NCBI RefSeq assembly: GCF_001282115.1
Contig: NZ_LJBR01000015.1
Span: 1 to 64,000, forward strand
Direction of reading: 5' to 3'
DNA from: Streptomyces sp. NRRL B-24085
Lineage (GTDB): Bacteria; Actinomycetota; Actinomycetes; Streptomycetales; Streptomycetaceae
Length of the DNA: 64,000 nucleotides
Positions 36,337 to 44,844 of this stretch are shown here, one piece after another (position 1 is the stretch's first letter; each line of letters opens with the position of its first letter). The notes beneath the pieces are model-generated. The model was not told the origin of the DNA, ran no database searches, and was given only the letters and a program-made list of their open reading frames with translations. The position numbers and the translations under genes are program-made.

Positions 36337-36777
36337 ATGGTGGCGGAGAGCGAGCTCAACACGGGTGTGCTCCTGTTCCTCCCGTACCGGGCCCTGGAGA
36401 ATCGAATCTTCGCCGCGCTCGCGGAAGCCGGCTTCGACGACTTCACACCCGCCCAGGCCCGGGTCATGCAGCGGATCGGCCCCGACGGGACCCGGCTGAC
36501 GGAACTGGCCGAGCAGGCCCAGATCACCAAGCAGACCGCCGGCTTCCTGGTCGACCAGCTCGAGAAAGCCGGCTATGTCACCCGCGTCCCGGACCCCACC
36601 GACAAGCGGGCCCGGCTGGTGCGGGGCGCGGCGAAGGCGCGGGCGGCGAAGGAGGTCGCCGACGGAGTGGTCGCGGAGGTGGAGAAGGAGTGGGAGGAAC
36701 ACCTGGGCAGGCGCCGCATGCAGCAGCTCCGCGAGGCACTGACCCTGCTGCGGGAGATCACCGATCCATGGGCCTAG
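36337..36777 (+). CDS. MarR-family transcriptional regulator
   Basis: 146 residues with the MarR winged helix: FTPAQARVMQRIGPDGTRLTELAEQAQITKQTAGFLVDQLEKAGYVTRVPDPTDKRARLV at about 33-92, including the wing motif DPTDKRARL. Helices at both ends form the dimer. ATG 36337. The divergent MDMPI-like enzyme and shared operator suggest that it senses an electrophile or phenolic compound handled by that enzyme (inference). Confidence 0.92.
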   Translation: MVAESELNTGVLLFLPYRALENRIFAALAEAGFDDFTPAQARVMQRIGPDGTRLTELAEQAQITKQTAGFLVDQLEKAGYVTRVPDPTDKRARLVRGAAKARAAKEVADGVVAEVEKEWEEHLGRRRMQQLREALTLLREITDPWA

Positions 36778-36815
36778 GGTGTGGCTCCGTGCGGACACCG
36801 ACGGAGAGGGCAACG

Positions 36816-37226
36816 ATGACGACCCCGGCCTGGTGGGAAAAGCTGACGGGCGTCAGTGAGGTCCTGGCGGAGGCCGACCGTGCCGAGATCCGGAGCTGGC
36901 GGGGCCCCGCGGCGCAGGACGGCGACGAGGTCCCGCCCCTGACGGTCCGGCTGGCCGCACTCGGACGCGTCTTCGCCGAGCGCTCGGCCGACCTCACCCC
37001 GGAGCAGACCCGCGCGCTGTTCCGGCGCCTGGAAGAAGTTCAGGCGGCCGACGGCGAGCGGTACGGCAGCGCCGTCGCCACCGGATTCTTCGAGGCGCTG
37101 CTGAACGCCTGGGACAAGGGCTTCGACCTCCGCTCCGTCTGGCCGGCCCTCGGCCCGCACTCACGTGCCTACTGCCGGGCCTGGAACGGCTTCACCGGCG
37201 TCCCGACGCCTGACTGGATGCGCTGA
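36816..37226 (+). CDS. Protein of unknown function, about 136 aa
   Basis: Soluble, mostly helical protein beginning MTTPAWWEKLTGVSEVLAEA, with GGAGAGGG upstream of ATG 36816. WPALGPHSRAYCRAWNGFTG near the C-terminus looks like a conserved family signature, but I cannot name the family with certainty. It lies 38 bp after marR and may be co-transcribed. Its last 35 bp overlap the convergent membrane-protein gene. Confidence 0.7.
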   Translation: MTTPAWWEKLTGVSEVLAEADRAEIRSWRGPAAQDGDEVPPLTVRLAALGRVFAERSADLTPEQTRALFRRLEEVQAADGERYGSAVATGFFEALLNAWDKGFDLRSVWPALGPHSRAYCRAWNGFTGVPTPDWMR

Positions 37227-37989
37227 ACTCCCGCACCCCGCCCGCCTCCTCGACCTCCAGCAGCGATGCGCTGTGCCGTTCCGCCTCGAAGGCCCGGTGG
37301 CCGCCGCGCAGGCCGAACAGGCGCTTGGCCAGGAGGATGTAGAGGACGGCGAGGATGTTGAGGAGCAGGGTGGCGATCTTCAGTCCACTGACGCGCTCGG
37401 TGAGCTCGTAGACCTCCAGCGGGAGGAACGCGGCGGTCGCGACCACCGTCAGGTACTCCGCCCAGCGCCTGGCGTACCAGAGGCCGACCGCCTCGACGAG
37501 CTCGACGACGGCGTACGCCAGCAGCAGCACGGCCACGAGGACGAGGGTGCCGTGCCGGTACCCGAACGTCCTGCGGACGGTGTCGACGACCGGCGAGTGG
37601 TCGAGGTCGTAGTGGAAGTGCCGGAACACCGGACGGAAGACGTCCAGGTACTCGTCGAAGAGCCGGCGCACCGCGTCCCGGCTGTTGCTGAACTTCCACA
37701 CCGCCAGCGCGGCCAGTACGACGAACACCCCGCGCACCGCCCGCTCGACCGCGAGGAAGCGCAGCACGAACAGGTCCCTGAGCACCTTGCCGCGCGGCAC
37801 CAGGGGCGCGTGCTCCGCGGGTCCCGAGCCGTGCGGCTCGCCGAGGACGAAGTCGCCGCAGCGCAGACAGCGCCAGGCCGCGCCGAGGGCGGTCCCGGCG
37901 TACAGCCGCTCCCGCAGGCGGGGTTCGTCGGGCGCGTAGGTCACATGGCCGCGGCGGGCGCACGTCCGCCGGTCCCAGTCGATCTTCAT
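37192..37989 (-). CDS. DUF2127 family membrane protein
   Basis: 265 residues starting MKIDWDRRTCARRGHVTYAP. An N-terminal zinc-ribbon-like stretch has CARRGH and CLRCGDF (two Cys pairs). Four membrane segments follow: VFVVLAALAVWKF, LVLVAVLLLAYAVVELVEAVGLW, YLTVVATAAFLPLEVYEL and IATLLLNILAVLYILLAKRLF. The RRWAEYLTVVATAAFLPLEVYEL block is typical of DUF2127. Function unknown. The tail-to-tail 35-bp overlap with its neighbour is unusual. Confidence 0.8.
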   Translation of the reverse strand: MKIDWDRRTCARRGHVTYAPDEPRLRERLYAGTALGAAWRCLRCGDFVLGEPHGSGPAEHAPLVPRGKVLRDLFVLRFLAVERAVRGVFVVLAALAVWKFSNSRDAVRRLFDEYLDVFRPVFRHFHYDLDHSPVVDTVRRTFGYRHGTLVLVAVLLLAYAVVELVEAVGLWYARRWAEYLTVVATAAFLPLEVYELTERVSGLKIATLLLNILAVLYILLAKRLFGLRGGHRAFEAERHSASLLEVEEAGGVREFSASSQASGRR

Positions 37990-38011
37990 CCCCCGCGCCT
38001 CCGCAACCAAG

Positions 38012-38037
38012 AGCGTGCCGTCCGGGGACGGCACGCT
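38012..38037 (-). terminator. Terminator hairpin after MFS gene
   Basis: AGCGTGCCGTCC and its complement pair with a 2-nt loop, giving a 12-bp stem. On the minus strand it is followed by CTTGGTTG. It lies 28 bp past the MFS stop. Confidence 0.6.
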
Positions 38038-38064
38038 AGTGGGGCGGGGTAAGAGTCCGGTGAG

Positions 38065-39735
38065 TCAGCGGGTGCCCGCCAGCTCCTTCTCCCGCTCGGC
38101 CCGGGGTGCGGTCTCCGCGGGCTTCCGGCCCGGCAGCAGCACCGCCACCAGTACCGTCCCGGCGCCCAGCACGATCGCTCCGACCAGGCTGGTGTGCGCC
38201 ACCGCGTCGGAGAAGGACGAGCCGACCGCGTCCGCCATCTGCCGGGCGCCGGAGGCGAGTTGGTCGGCCTGCGCCTTGAGCTGGGCCGCCTGCTGGGGGT
38301 CGGTGGCCTGCGCGGCCCGCTCGGCGGCCCTGCGGGCCTGCTCGCCGATGCCCTGCGCGACCGTGTACCCGGCGCCGACCGAGTCCTGGGCACCGGCCAG
38401 GGCGGACGCGGGGAGCCTGCTGCCCGCGGTGGCGTCGGAGAGGTGGTCCGAGTAGGAGGTGGCCAGCAGGGAGCCGAGGATCGCGATGCCGAGGGAGCCG
38501 CCGAGTTCGATCGAGGTGTCGTTCACCGCGCCGCCGACGCCCAGTTCGGACTCGGGGAAGGCGCCCATGATCGCGTCCGTGGCGGGCGAGAGGGCGAGGC
38601 CGATCGCCAGGCCCAGCACGATCAGGGGCGCGACGAAGTCGCCGTAGGACGAACCGGCGTCGATCCGGGTGAGCAGGGCGAGGGCCGTGGTGCCGCCGAC
38701 CATGCCGGCGGTGACCGTCCACTTCATGCCGACCCGCGGGGTGAGGAACCCGGTCAGGGCGGAGCCCGCGAAGACCGCGCCGGCGAGCGGCAGCATGCGC
38801 AGGCCGGTCTCCAGGGCGCTGTAGCCGAGGACGAACTGGAGGTGCTGGGTGAGGTAGTAGAAGGCGCCGAAGACGGCCAGGAAGAACAGGGCGACGGCGA
38901 GGTTGGAGCCCGCGAAGCCGCGGTCGGCGAAGCGGCGCACGTCGACGACGGGGCGCGGGTGGCGCAGCTCCCAGGCGACGAAGAGCGCGAGGCCGGCCCC
39001 CGCGACCACCGCGGCGGCGATCGCCTTGGCGTGCCAGCCGAAGTGCGGCCCCTCGATGATCATGTAGACCAGCGCGCCGATCCAGACGACCGACAGCAGT
39101 CCGCCGACGTAGTCGATGCGGCCGTGCTCGGCGGCCCTGGAGGGCGGGACGAGGGCGAGCGCGGCCACGATGGCGACGGCCGCGACCGGGACGTTGATCA
39201 GGAACGTCGAGGTCCAGGCGTGCTGCTCCAGGAGCGCGCCCGCGACCAGCGGACCGGCCGCGATCGCCACACCGGAGGTGGCGGTCCACACGGTGATCGC
39301 CTTGGCCCGCTCCCCGCGCGGGAAGGTCGCGGCGAGCAGGGACAGCGTGGCCGGCATGATCATCGCGGCACCGGTGCCCATCACCGCGCGGGCCGCGATG
39401 ACCGTCGTGGCGCTGCCGGCGAAGGAGCCGAAGACCGCGCCGCCGCCGAAGACGCCGAGCCCGAGCAGGAGCGCGCCGCGGCGGCTGTACTTGTCGCCGA
39501 TCGCGCCGAGCAGCAGCATCAGGGCCGCGTACGGCACGGTGTAGCCGTCGATGACCCACTGGAGGTCGGCGCTCGACAGCCCGAGGTCCTCGGTCATGTC
39601 GGGGGCGGCGACCGTGAGGGCGGTGTTCGCCATCACGATGATCAGCAGGCTGAGGCAGAGGACGAGGAGTGCCCACCAGCGGCGGGCGTAGGGGCGCTCC
39701 ATCTTCTCGACCGGTTCGGTCATGACGAGTCGCAT
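38065..39735 (-). CDS. MFS drug efflux transporter (DHA2/EmrB-QacA type)
   Basis: 556-residue proton antiporter with 14 predicted membrane segments. Motifs: LLIIVMANTALTVAAPDM in helix 1, LGAIGDKYSRRGALLLG (motif A) and GTGAAMIMPATLSLLAATFPRGERAKA (motif C region). A long Ala/Gln-rich extracytoplasmic loop (about 445-520) precedes the last helix. ATG 39735 follows GGAAGG; ATG 39723 is a weaker alternative. Divergent from a tetR gene with three operator copies, so it is probably substrate-inducible. Confidence 0.93.
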   Translation of the reverse strand: MRLVMTEPVEKMERPYARRWWALLVLCLSLLIIVMANTALTVAAPDMTEDLGLSSADLQWVIDGYTVPYAALMLLLGAIGDKYSRRGALLLGLGVFGGGAVFGSFAGSATTVIAARAVMGTGAAMIMPATLSLLAATFPRGERAKAITVWTATSGVAIAAGPLVAGALLEQHAWTSTFLINVPVAAVAIVAALALVPPSRAAEHGRIDYVGGLLSVVWIGALVYMIIEGPHFGWHAKAIAAAVVAGAGLALFVAWELRHPRPVVDVRRFADRGFAGSNLAVALFFLAVFGAFYYLTQHLQFVLGYSALETGLRMLPLAGAVFAGSALTGFLTPRVGMKWTVTAGMVGGTTALALLTRIDAGSSYGDFVAPLIVLGLAIGLALSPATDAIMGAFPESELGVGGAVNDTSIELGGSLGIAILGSLLATSYSDHLSDATAGSRLPASALAGAQDSVGAGYTVAQGIGEQARRAAERAAQATDPQQAAQLKAQADQLASGARQMADAVGSSFSDAVAHTSLVGAIVLGAGTVLVAVLLPGRKPAETAPRAEREKELAGTR

Positions 39736-39762
39736 GGCAGGGGTGGCCTTCCTCAGCGGACT

Positions 39763-39824
39763 TGCACAGTGATGTGCATTTGCTCAACACTGTGCAATGT
39801 ACGCTCACTGCACAACGGTGTGCA
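39763..39824. promoter_or_regulatory. Three TetR operator copies, consensus TTGCAC-N6-GTGCAA
   Basis: TGCAC-N6-GTGCA occurs at 39763-39778 and 39809-39824, and a one-mismatch copy (TGCTC-N6-GTGCA) at 39781-39796. On the minus strand TTGCAC, 18 bp, TACATT is a plausible MFS promoter inside the array. The sites lie between the MFS and tetR genes. Confidence 0.8.
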
Positions 39825-39845
39825 AGTCCGGTGGGGAGGGGCACA

Positions 39846-40463
39846 ATGACGGCCATGACCACGGGCCACTCCAGCCGCGCCGACGCCAACCGGCGCCGCA
39901 TCCTCGACATCGCGCTCGCCGAACTGCTGCGCGACCCCGACGCGTCCATGGACCAGATCGCGCGCGCCGCGGGCGTCGTACGACGGACCGTGTACGGCCA
40001 TTTCCCGAGCCGTGAGGCGCTGATCGGCACCCTCGTCGACGGGGCTGTGGAGGCGGTGGCGGCCGCGCACGCGGCGGGGCGCGAGGGGACCGAGGACCTG
40101 GCGCAGGCCGTGGCGGGCTCCGTGCTCGCGGTCTGGGAGGTCGCCGACCGCTATCGCATCCTGGTCGCGCTCGCCCAGCGCAGCGTCACCGTGCAGGGCA
40201 TCCGCGAGCGGCTGGCGCCCGTGCGCGCGGCCTGCGCCGAACTGCTCCAGCGCGGCCTGGACGAGGGCGTCTTCGTCTCCCCGCTGCCCGCGCCCGCGCT
40301 GGCGTACGTCCACGAGCAGATGATGTTCGCGGTCATGGAGGCGGTGAACGACGGGCTGCTGGACGCGGAAGAGGCGGGCCGCTCCACCGCGGTCACCGTT
40401 CTGACCGCGGCGGGCGTACCCGCCTCTCTGGCCACCGCGCTGGTGGCGAAGCTGAGCGGCTGA
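39846..40463 (+). CDS. TetR-family repressor
   Basis: 205 residues: TetR HTH at about 12-55 (RRRILDIALAELLRDPDASMDQIARAAGVVRRTVYGHFPSREALIGTLV), then a helical ligand-binding domain. ATG 39846 follows GGGGAGGGG. Presumably represses itself and the divergent MFS pump through the shared palindromes; the inducer is probably a pump substrate. Confidence 0.93.
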   Translation: MTAMTTGHSSRADANRRRILDIALAELLRDPDASMDQIARAAGVVRRTVYGHFPSREALIGTLVDGAVEAVAAAHAAGREGTEDLAQAVAGSVLAVWEVADRYRILVALAQRSVTVQGIRERLAPVRAACAELLQRGLDEGVFVSPLPAPALAYVHEQMMFAVMEAVNDGLLDAEEAGRSTAVTVLTAAGVPASLATALVAKLSG

Positions 40464-40482
40464 ATCCCGCTCGGGAAGGGGG

Positions 40483-40524
40483 CCCGGGCGGCCGAGCCAC
40501 GGGGGGAGTACTCGGCCGCCCGGG
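40483..40524. terminator. Terminator hairpin 1 between tetR and dctA
   Basis: CCCGGGCGGCCGAG / CTCGGCCGCCCGGG, a perfect 14-bp stem with a 14-nt loop, 20 bp past the tetR stop. Confidence 0.75.
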
Positions 40525-40529
40525 GTGGG

Positions 40530-40562
40530 GAGCCGGGCCCGGGTTCAGGTCGGGCCCGGCTC
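40530..40562. terminator. Terminator hairpin 2 between tetR and dctA
   Basis: GAGCCGGGCCCG / CGGGCCCGGCTC, a perfect 12-bp stem with a 9-nt loop, immediately after hairpin 1 and about 90 bp beyond the dctA stop. Two back-to-back hairpins insulate the converging genes. Confidence 0.7.
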
Positions 40563-40650
40563 AGCTCTGCGTGGCCCAGTGGCCACCGGCTCCCGGCGTC
40601 CGGCGTCAGCGCCGGCTCCGGCGTCCACGTCGGCTCCGGCGTCCGGCCGG

Positions 40651-42027
40651 TCAGGCCTTGGCCAGCTCCTTCTCGCCGCCCTGCTCGGGGATGTCCGCCG
40701 CCGGGACTTCGTCGTCGTGGTCGAGGAGCGTCTTCTCGTCGAAGGGCAGGTGACCGGCGAGCACCTGGTCGACGCGCTCGCGGTCGATCTCCTTGGTCCA
40801 GGTGCCGATCAGGACGGTGGCGACGGCGTTGCCCGCGAAGTTGGTCAGGGCGCGCGCCTCGCTCATGAAGCGGTCGATGCCGACGATCAGGCCGATGCCG
40901 TCCACCAGGGCGGGCTTGTGCGACTGGAGGCCACCGGCCAGGGTCGCGAGACCGGCACCCGTGACACCGGCGGCGCCCTTCGAGGCGACGAACAGGAAGA
41001 GCAGCAGCGGGATCTGCTCGCCGATCGACATCGGGGTGCCCATGGCGTCGGCGATGAACAGCGAGGCCATGGTCATGTAGATCATGGTGCCGTCGAGGTT
41101 GAAGGAGTAGCCGGTCGGGATGGTGATGCCGACCACCGGCTTGCTGACACCCAGGTGCTCCATCTTCGCGATGACCCGCGGCAGCGCGGACTCGGAGGAG
41201 GAGGTCGACAGGATCAGCAGGAACTCACGGCCGAGGTACTTGAAGAGCGTCAGGATGTTGAGGCCCGCGACCAGCCGCAGCAGCGTGCCGAGCACGATGA
41301 AGACGAACAGGACGCAGGTGGTGTAGAAGCCGACCATCAGGAGCGCGAGGTCCTTCAGGGCGTCGACGCCCGCCGAGCCCACGACGGCGGCCATCGCACC
41401 GAAGGCGCCGACCGGGGCGGCCCACATCACCATGGCGAGGACCCGGAAGACGAGCCGCTGGATGTGCTCGACACCGCGCAGGACCGGCTGTCCGACCGGA
41501 CCCATCGCCTGGAGCGCGAACCCGACGAGCAGCGCGATCAGCAGGGTCTGGAGCACCTCGCCCTCGGTGAAGGCGGAGACGAACGTGGTCGGGATGATGC
41601 CGAGCAGGAACTCGGTGGTGTCCTTGGCCTCCGCGTCGACCTGCGCGTGGCCGACGTCCTTGACCGCGTCGGTCACGGCGAGACCGGTGCCCGGGTCCAG
41701 GATGTTGCCGACGACCAGGCCGATGCCGAGCGCGACCAGCGACATGATCGTGAAGTAGATCAGCGCGATGCCGCCGACGGCGCCGACCTTGGCGGCCTTC
41801 CGTACCGATCCGATACCGAGCACGATCGTGCAGAAGATGATCGGCGAGATCATCATCTTGATCAGGTTCACGAACCCGGTGCCGATCGGCTTCAGCTCGA
41901 CCGCGAAGTCGGGTGCGACCAGGCCGACGGTGATACCGAGGGCGACCGCGACGATCACCGCGATGTACAGGTAGTGCGTGCGGTCCTTTTTGACTGCGGG
42001 TGCCGTATCGGGGGTACTGGCGGCCAC
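40651..42027 (-). CDS. dctA: C4-dicarboxylate:cation symporter DctA
   Basis: 458-residue DAACS carrier for succinate, fumarate and malate. About eight membrane helices, HTHYLYIAVIVAVALGITVGL-like first span, the serine-rich re-entrant loop LLILSTSSSESALPRVIAKM, and the second loop with GYSFNLDGTMIYMTMASLFIADA. GTG 42027 is chosen because AAGGAGGG lies 4-5 nt upstream; longer starts at 42057 or 42075 have no ribosome site. Divergent from a CitA/CitB-type two-component system that probably controls it. Confidence 0.94.
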   Translation of the reverse strand: MAASTPDTAPAVKKDRTHYLYIAVIVAVALGITVGLVAPDFAVELKPIGTGFVNLIKMMISPIIFCTIVLGIGSVRKAAKVGAVGGIALIYFTIMSLVALGIGLVVGNILDPGTGLAVTDAVKDVGHAQVDAEAKDTTEFLLGIIPTTFVSAFTEGEVLQTLLIALLVGFALQAMGPVGQPVLRGVEHIQRLVFRVLAMVMWAAPVGAFGAMAAVVGSAGVDALKDLALLMVGFYTTCVLFVFIVLGTLLRLVAGLNILTLFKYLGREFLLILSTSSSESALPRVIAKMEHLGVSKPVVGITIPTGYSFNLDGTMIYMTMASLFIADAMGTPMSIGEQIPLLLFLFVASKGAAGVTGAGLATLAGGLQSHKPALVDGIGLIVGIDRFMSEARALTNFAGNAVATVLIGTWTKEIDRERVDQVLAGHLPFDEKTLLDHDDEVPAADIPEQGGEKELAKA

Positions 42028-42232
42028 GGCTGCCCTCCTTGACGTCTTCGTCGGCATGACCGGCGTGCGGCTCACGTCCGGGCTTTTGAAGGAATGCCGT
42101 GACTATCTCCCGCCCTGTGAGGGCGGTCACCCTTCCGTTCATTGAGTTCACCGACAGGCCTCCCGGAGCGCCGGGCCACCGGCCCCGTCGCGAGGGCAGC
42201 GGTCAAAATCGGCCATGGGGCACACTGACGGC
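42028..42232. promoter_or_regulatory. Divergent region dctA / sensor kinase
   Basis: 205 bp. Contains a perfect hairpin-like repeat CCGCCCT-gtg-AGGGCGG at 42110-42126, a possible binding site of the adjacent response regulator, and the dctA ribosome site at 42031-42040. Promoter boxes are not clear. Confidence 0.4.
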
Positions 42233-44026
42233 ATGCGCATCGCCGTACCGAGACCCCGCAGCCTGGCGGCCCAGCTCTTCGCCATGCAGGCCGTGCTGAT
42301 CGCCGTGCTCGTGGCGGGGTACGCGCTGTTCACCTACGTCAGCGACCGGGGGCAGGCCGAGGACGCGGCGCGCAGTCAGGCCAGGGCGGTGGCGCGGGCG
42401 GTCGCGGACTCGCCGTCCGTGCGGGAGGCGATAGGCACGCCGAGACCGACGGCCGAACTCCAGCCGTACGCGCTCAGGGTCATGGCCGACACCGAGGTCG
42501 ACTTCGTCACCATCATGAGTCCGCAGGGCATCCGCTGGACCCACCCCGACGAGAACCAGATCGGCAAGCACTTCCTCGGCAACACCGAGCGCGCGCTGAA
42601 GGGCGAGACCTTCACGGAGACCTACACCGGCACCCTGGGCGCCTCGGTCCGGGCGGTCACCCCCGTCAAGGACGACAAGGGACACGTCATCGGCCTGGTC
42701 AGCGCCGGCATCCAGGTCGAGAAGATCAGCGAACGGGTGCAGGGCCAGCTCACCGCCCTGCTCGCGGTCGCGGGCGGCGCGCTCGCGCTCGGCGCCATCG
42801 GCACGTACGTCGTCAACGCCCGCCTGCGCCGCCACACGCACGGCATGAACGCGACCGAGCTCAGCCGGATGCACGACTACCACCAGGCAACCCTGCACGC
42901 GGTTCGCGAGGGGCTGCTGATGCTGGACGGGCAGTACCGTGTCGCGCTGATCAACGACGGCGGACGGGAGCTGCTCGGGGTGTCCTCGCAGGACGGTGTG
43001 GTCGGGCGGTCGGTGGCGGACCTCGGGCTGCCGGCGCCGCTGACCGGTGCGCTGCTCTCCTCGGAGCCGCGGGTCGACGAGGTCCACCTGACGTCCACGC
43101 GGGTGCTGGTCGTCAACACCTCCCCGGTCTCCGGCGGAGAGCAGCGCGGCACGGTGGTCACCCTGCGCGACGTGACCGAACTCCAGTCCCTGATGGGCGA
43201 GTTGGACTCCGAGCGGGGCTTCACCCAGGCGCTGCGCTCCCAGGCCCACGAGGCGGCGAACCGGCTGCACACGGTCGTCTCCCTGATCGAACTGGGCCGC
43301 GCGGAACAGGCGGTGGACTTCGCGACCGCCGAACTGGAACTGGCGCAGGCCCTGACCGACCAGGTCGTGGCGGCGGTCGGCGAGCCCGTCCTGGCCGCCC
43401 TCCTGCTGGGCAAGACCGCACAGGCGAACGAGCGGGGCGTGGAGCTGGTCGTCTCGGAGGACAGCCGCCTGGACGACGGACTGCTGCCGGAGAGCCTCCC
43501 GGCCCGGGACCTGGTCACCATCCTCGGCAACCTCATCGACAACGCGGTGGACGCGGCCCAGGGCAGCGTCCGGGCACGGGTGACGGTGACGGCGTACACG
43601 GCGGGCCCGGAGGGCGGGGCGGGCGCCGACGGCTCGGCGGGCACGGCCGGCCGCGGGCTGGTGCTGAGGGTCTCGGACACCGGCGCGGGCGTTGATCCGG
43701 CCCACGTCGAGACGGTGTTCCAGCGGGGCTTCTCGACGAAGCCGGCGGGCCCGGGCGGCCGCGGGCTGGGCCTGGCGCTCGTACGGCAGACGGTCAACCG
43801 CTGCAAGGGCACCCTGACCGTGACGGAGGCGGAGGGGGGCGGCGCCGAGTTCGAGGTACGGCTGCCGCTCGGAGGCGAGACCGGGACCGAGGCAGGGGCT
43901 CCGGCCCCGGAGGGCTCCACGGCCCCGGGCAACGGCACGGAACCCGACGGCTCCCCCGCCTCCAGTGACCGCCCGGCCCAGCACGGTGCCCCCGTTCCCG
44001 CCCCCGTCCCCGGAGGCGACGCATGA
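42233..44026 (+). CDS. CitA/DcuS-family sensor histidine kinase
   Basis: 597-residue membrane kinase. First span at about 12-32 (AAQLFAMQAVLIAVLVAGYALF), then an extracytoplasmic sCache/PASp sensor (35-170) with VDFVTIMSPQGIRWTHPDENQIGKHF and GTLGASVRAVTPVKDD, the citrate/C4-dicarboxylate fold. Second span at 180-200, cytoplasmic PAS (TLHAVREGLLMLDGQYRVALIND), Spo0B-like phospho-acceptor LRSQAHEAANRLHTVVSLIELG and HATPase (DLVTILGNLIDNAVDAA). The last 45 residues are Pro/Ala-rich. ATG 42233 (MRIAVPRPRS) is preferred over 42215. The stop overlaps the regulator start (ATGA). Confidence 0.92.
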   Translation: MRIAVPRPRSLAAQLFAMQAVLIAVLVAGYALFTYVSDRGQAEDAARSQARAVARAVADSPSVREAIGTPRPTAELQPYALRVMADTEVDFVTIMSPQGIRWTHPDENQIGKHFLGNTERALKGETFTETYTGTLGASVRAVTPVKDDKGHVIGLVSAGIQVEKISERVQGQLTALLAVAGGALALGAIGTYVVNARLRRHTHGMNATELSRMHDYHQATLHAVREGLLMLDGQYRVALINDGGRELLGVSSQDGVVGRSVADLGLPAPLTGALLSSEPRVDEVHLTSTRVLVVNTSPVSGGEQRGTVVTLRDVTELQSLMGELDSERGFTQALRSQAHEAANRLHTVVSLIELGRAEQAVDFATAELELAQALTDQVVAAVGEPVLAALLLGKTAQANERGVELVVSEDSRLDDGLLPESLPARDLVTILGNLIDNAVDAAQGSVRARVTVTAYTAGPEGGAGADGSAGTAGRGLVLRVSDTGAGVDPAHVETVFQRGFSTKPAGPGGRGLGLALVRQTVNRCKGTLTVTEAEGGGAEFEVRLPLGGETGTEAGAPAPEGSTAPGNGTEPDGSPASSDRPAQHGAPVPAPVPGGDA

Positions 44027-44709
44027 CCGGTCAGCAGCCCATCCGTGTCCTGGTCGTCGAGGACGACCCGGTCGCCGCCGACGCGCACGTCCTGTACGTC
44101 AACCGCGTGCCCGGCTTCACGGCCGTCGGCAAGGCGCACACCGGCGCCGAGGCCCGTCGTCTCCTGGACCGTACGGCCGTCGACCTGCTCCTGCTCGACC
44201 TGCACCTGCCGGACGGGCACGGCCTCCAGCTCGCCCGTTCGCTGCGCGCGGCCGGGCATCAGGCGGACGTGATAGCGGTGACGTCGGCCCGGGACCTGAC
44301 GATCGTCCGCGAGGGCGTCTCCCTCGGAGTCGTGCAGTACGTACTGAAGCCGTTCACCTTCGCCACCCTTCGGGACCGGCTGATCCGGTACGCGGAGTTC
44401 CACGCGGCGGCCGGTGAGGCGAGCGGTCAGGACGAGGTGGACCGCGCGCTGGCCACGCTGCGGGCCCCGGGTCCGGCCGCCCTGCCCAAGGGGCTCAGCG
44501 CGCCGACCCTGGAGCGGGTGACGGTGGCGCTGCGGGACTGCGCGGAGGGGCTCACGGCGACCGGTCTCGCCGAGGTGGTCGGCATCTCCCGGATCACGGC
44601 CCGCCGCTACCTGGAGCATCTGGTCGACGCGGGCCGGGCGGCACGCAGTCCGCAGTACGGGACGGTGGGGCGGCCGGAGTTGCAGTACCGGTGGGTCAGG
44701 GGGCAGTAG
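44023..44709 (+). CDS. CitB/DcuR-family response regulator
   Basis: 228 residues: receiver domain (IRVLVVEDDPVAADAHVLYVNRV; acceptor Asp in DLLLLDLHLPDGHG; KPFTF) and a C-terminal winged HTH (GLTATGLAEVVGISRITARRYLEHLVDAGRA) typical of the citrate family. Coupled to its kinase by ATGA. Its likely target is the divergent dctA gene for C4-dicarboxylate uptake. Confidence 0.93.
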   Translation: MTGQQPIRVLVVEDDPVAADAHVLYVNRVPGFTAVGKAHTGAEARRLLDRTAVDLLLLDLHLPDGHGLQLARSLRAAGHQADVIAVTSARDLTIVREGVSLGVVQYVLKPFTFATLRDRLIRYAEFHAAAGEASGQDEVDRALATLRAPGPAALPKGLSAPTLERVTVALRDCAEGLTATGLAEVVGISRITARRYLEHLVDAGRAARSPQYGTVGRPELQYRWVRGQ

Positions 44710-44767
44710 GGCAGGCACTCCGCCGTCCCGGACCGCCGCCCGGCAAGTCCCGGCCGCTGCAAGGTCA

Positions 44768-44797
44768 TTGACGGGACTAGACCACTCCACTTACGTT
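44768..44797 (+). promoter_or_regulatory. Promoter of sugar ABC operon with embedded DasR-like site
   Basis: -35 TTGACG (44768-44773), 18-bp spacer, -10 TACGTT (44792-44797). The spacer contains ACGGGACTAGACCACT (44771-44786), which matches 14 of 16 positions of the DasR consensus ACTGGTCTAGACCACT, with the right half perfect. A GntR-family repressor bound here would block the polymerase. DasR assignment is from memory of the consensus; another GntR protein is possible. Confidence 0.6.
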
Positions 44798-44844
44798 CAC
44801 ACGGCAGCCGTCCCGGCCACAACGACGTGAGCCCGTAGGAGGTC

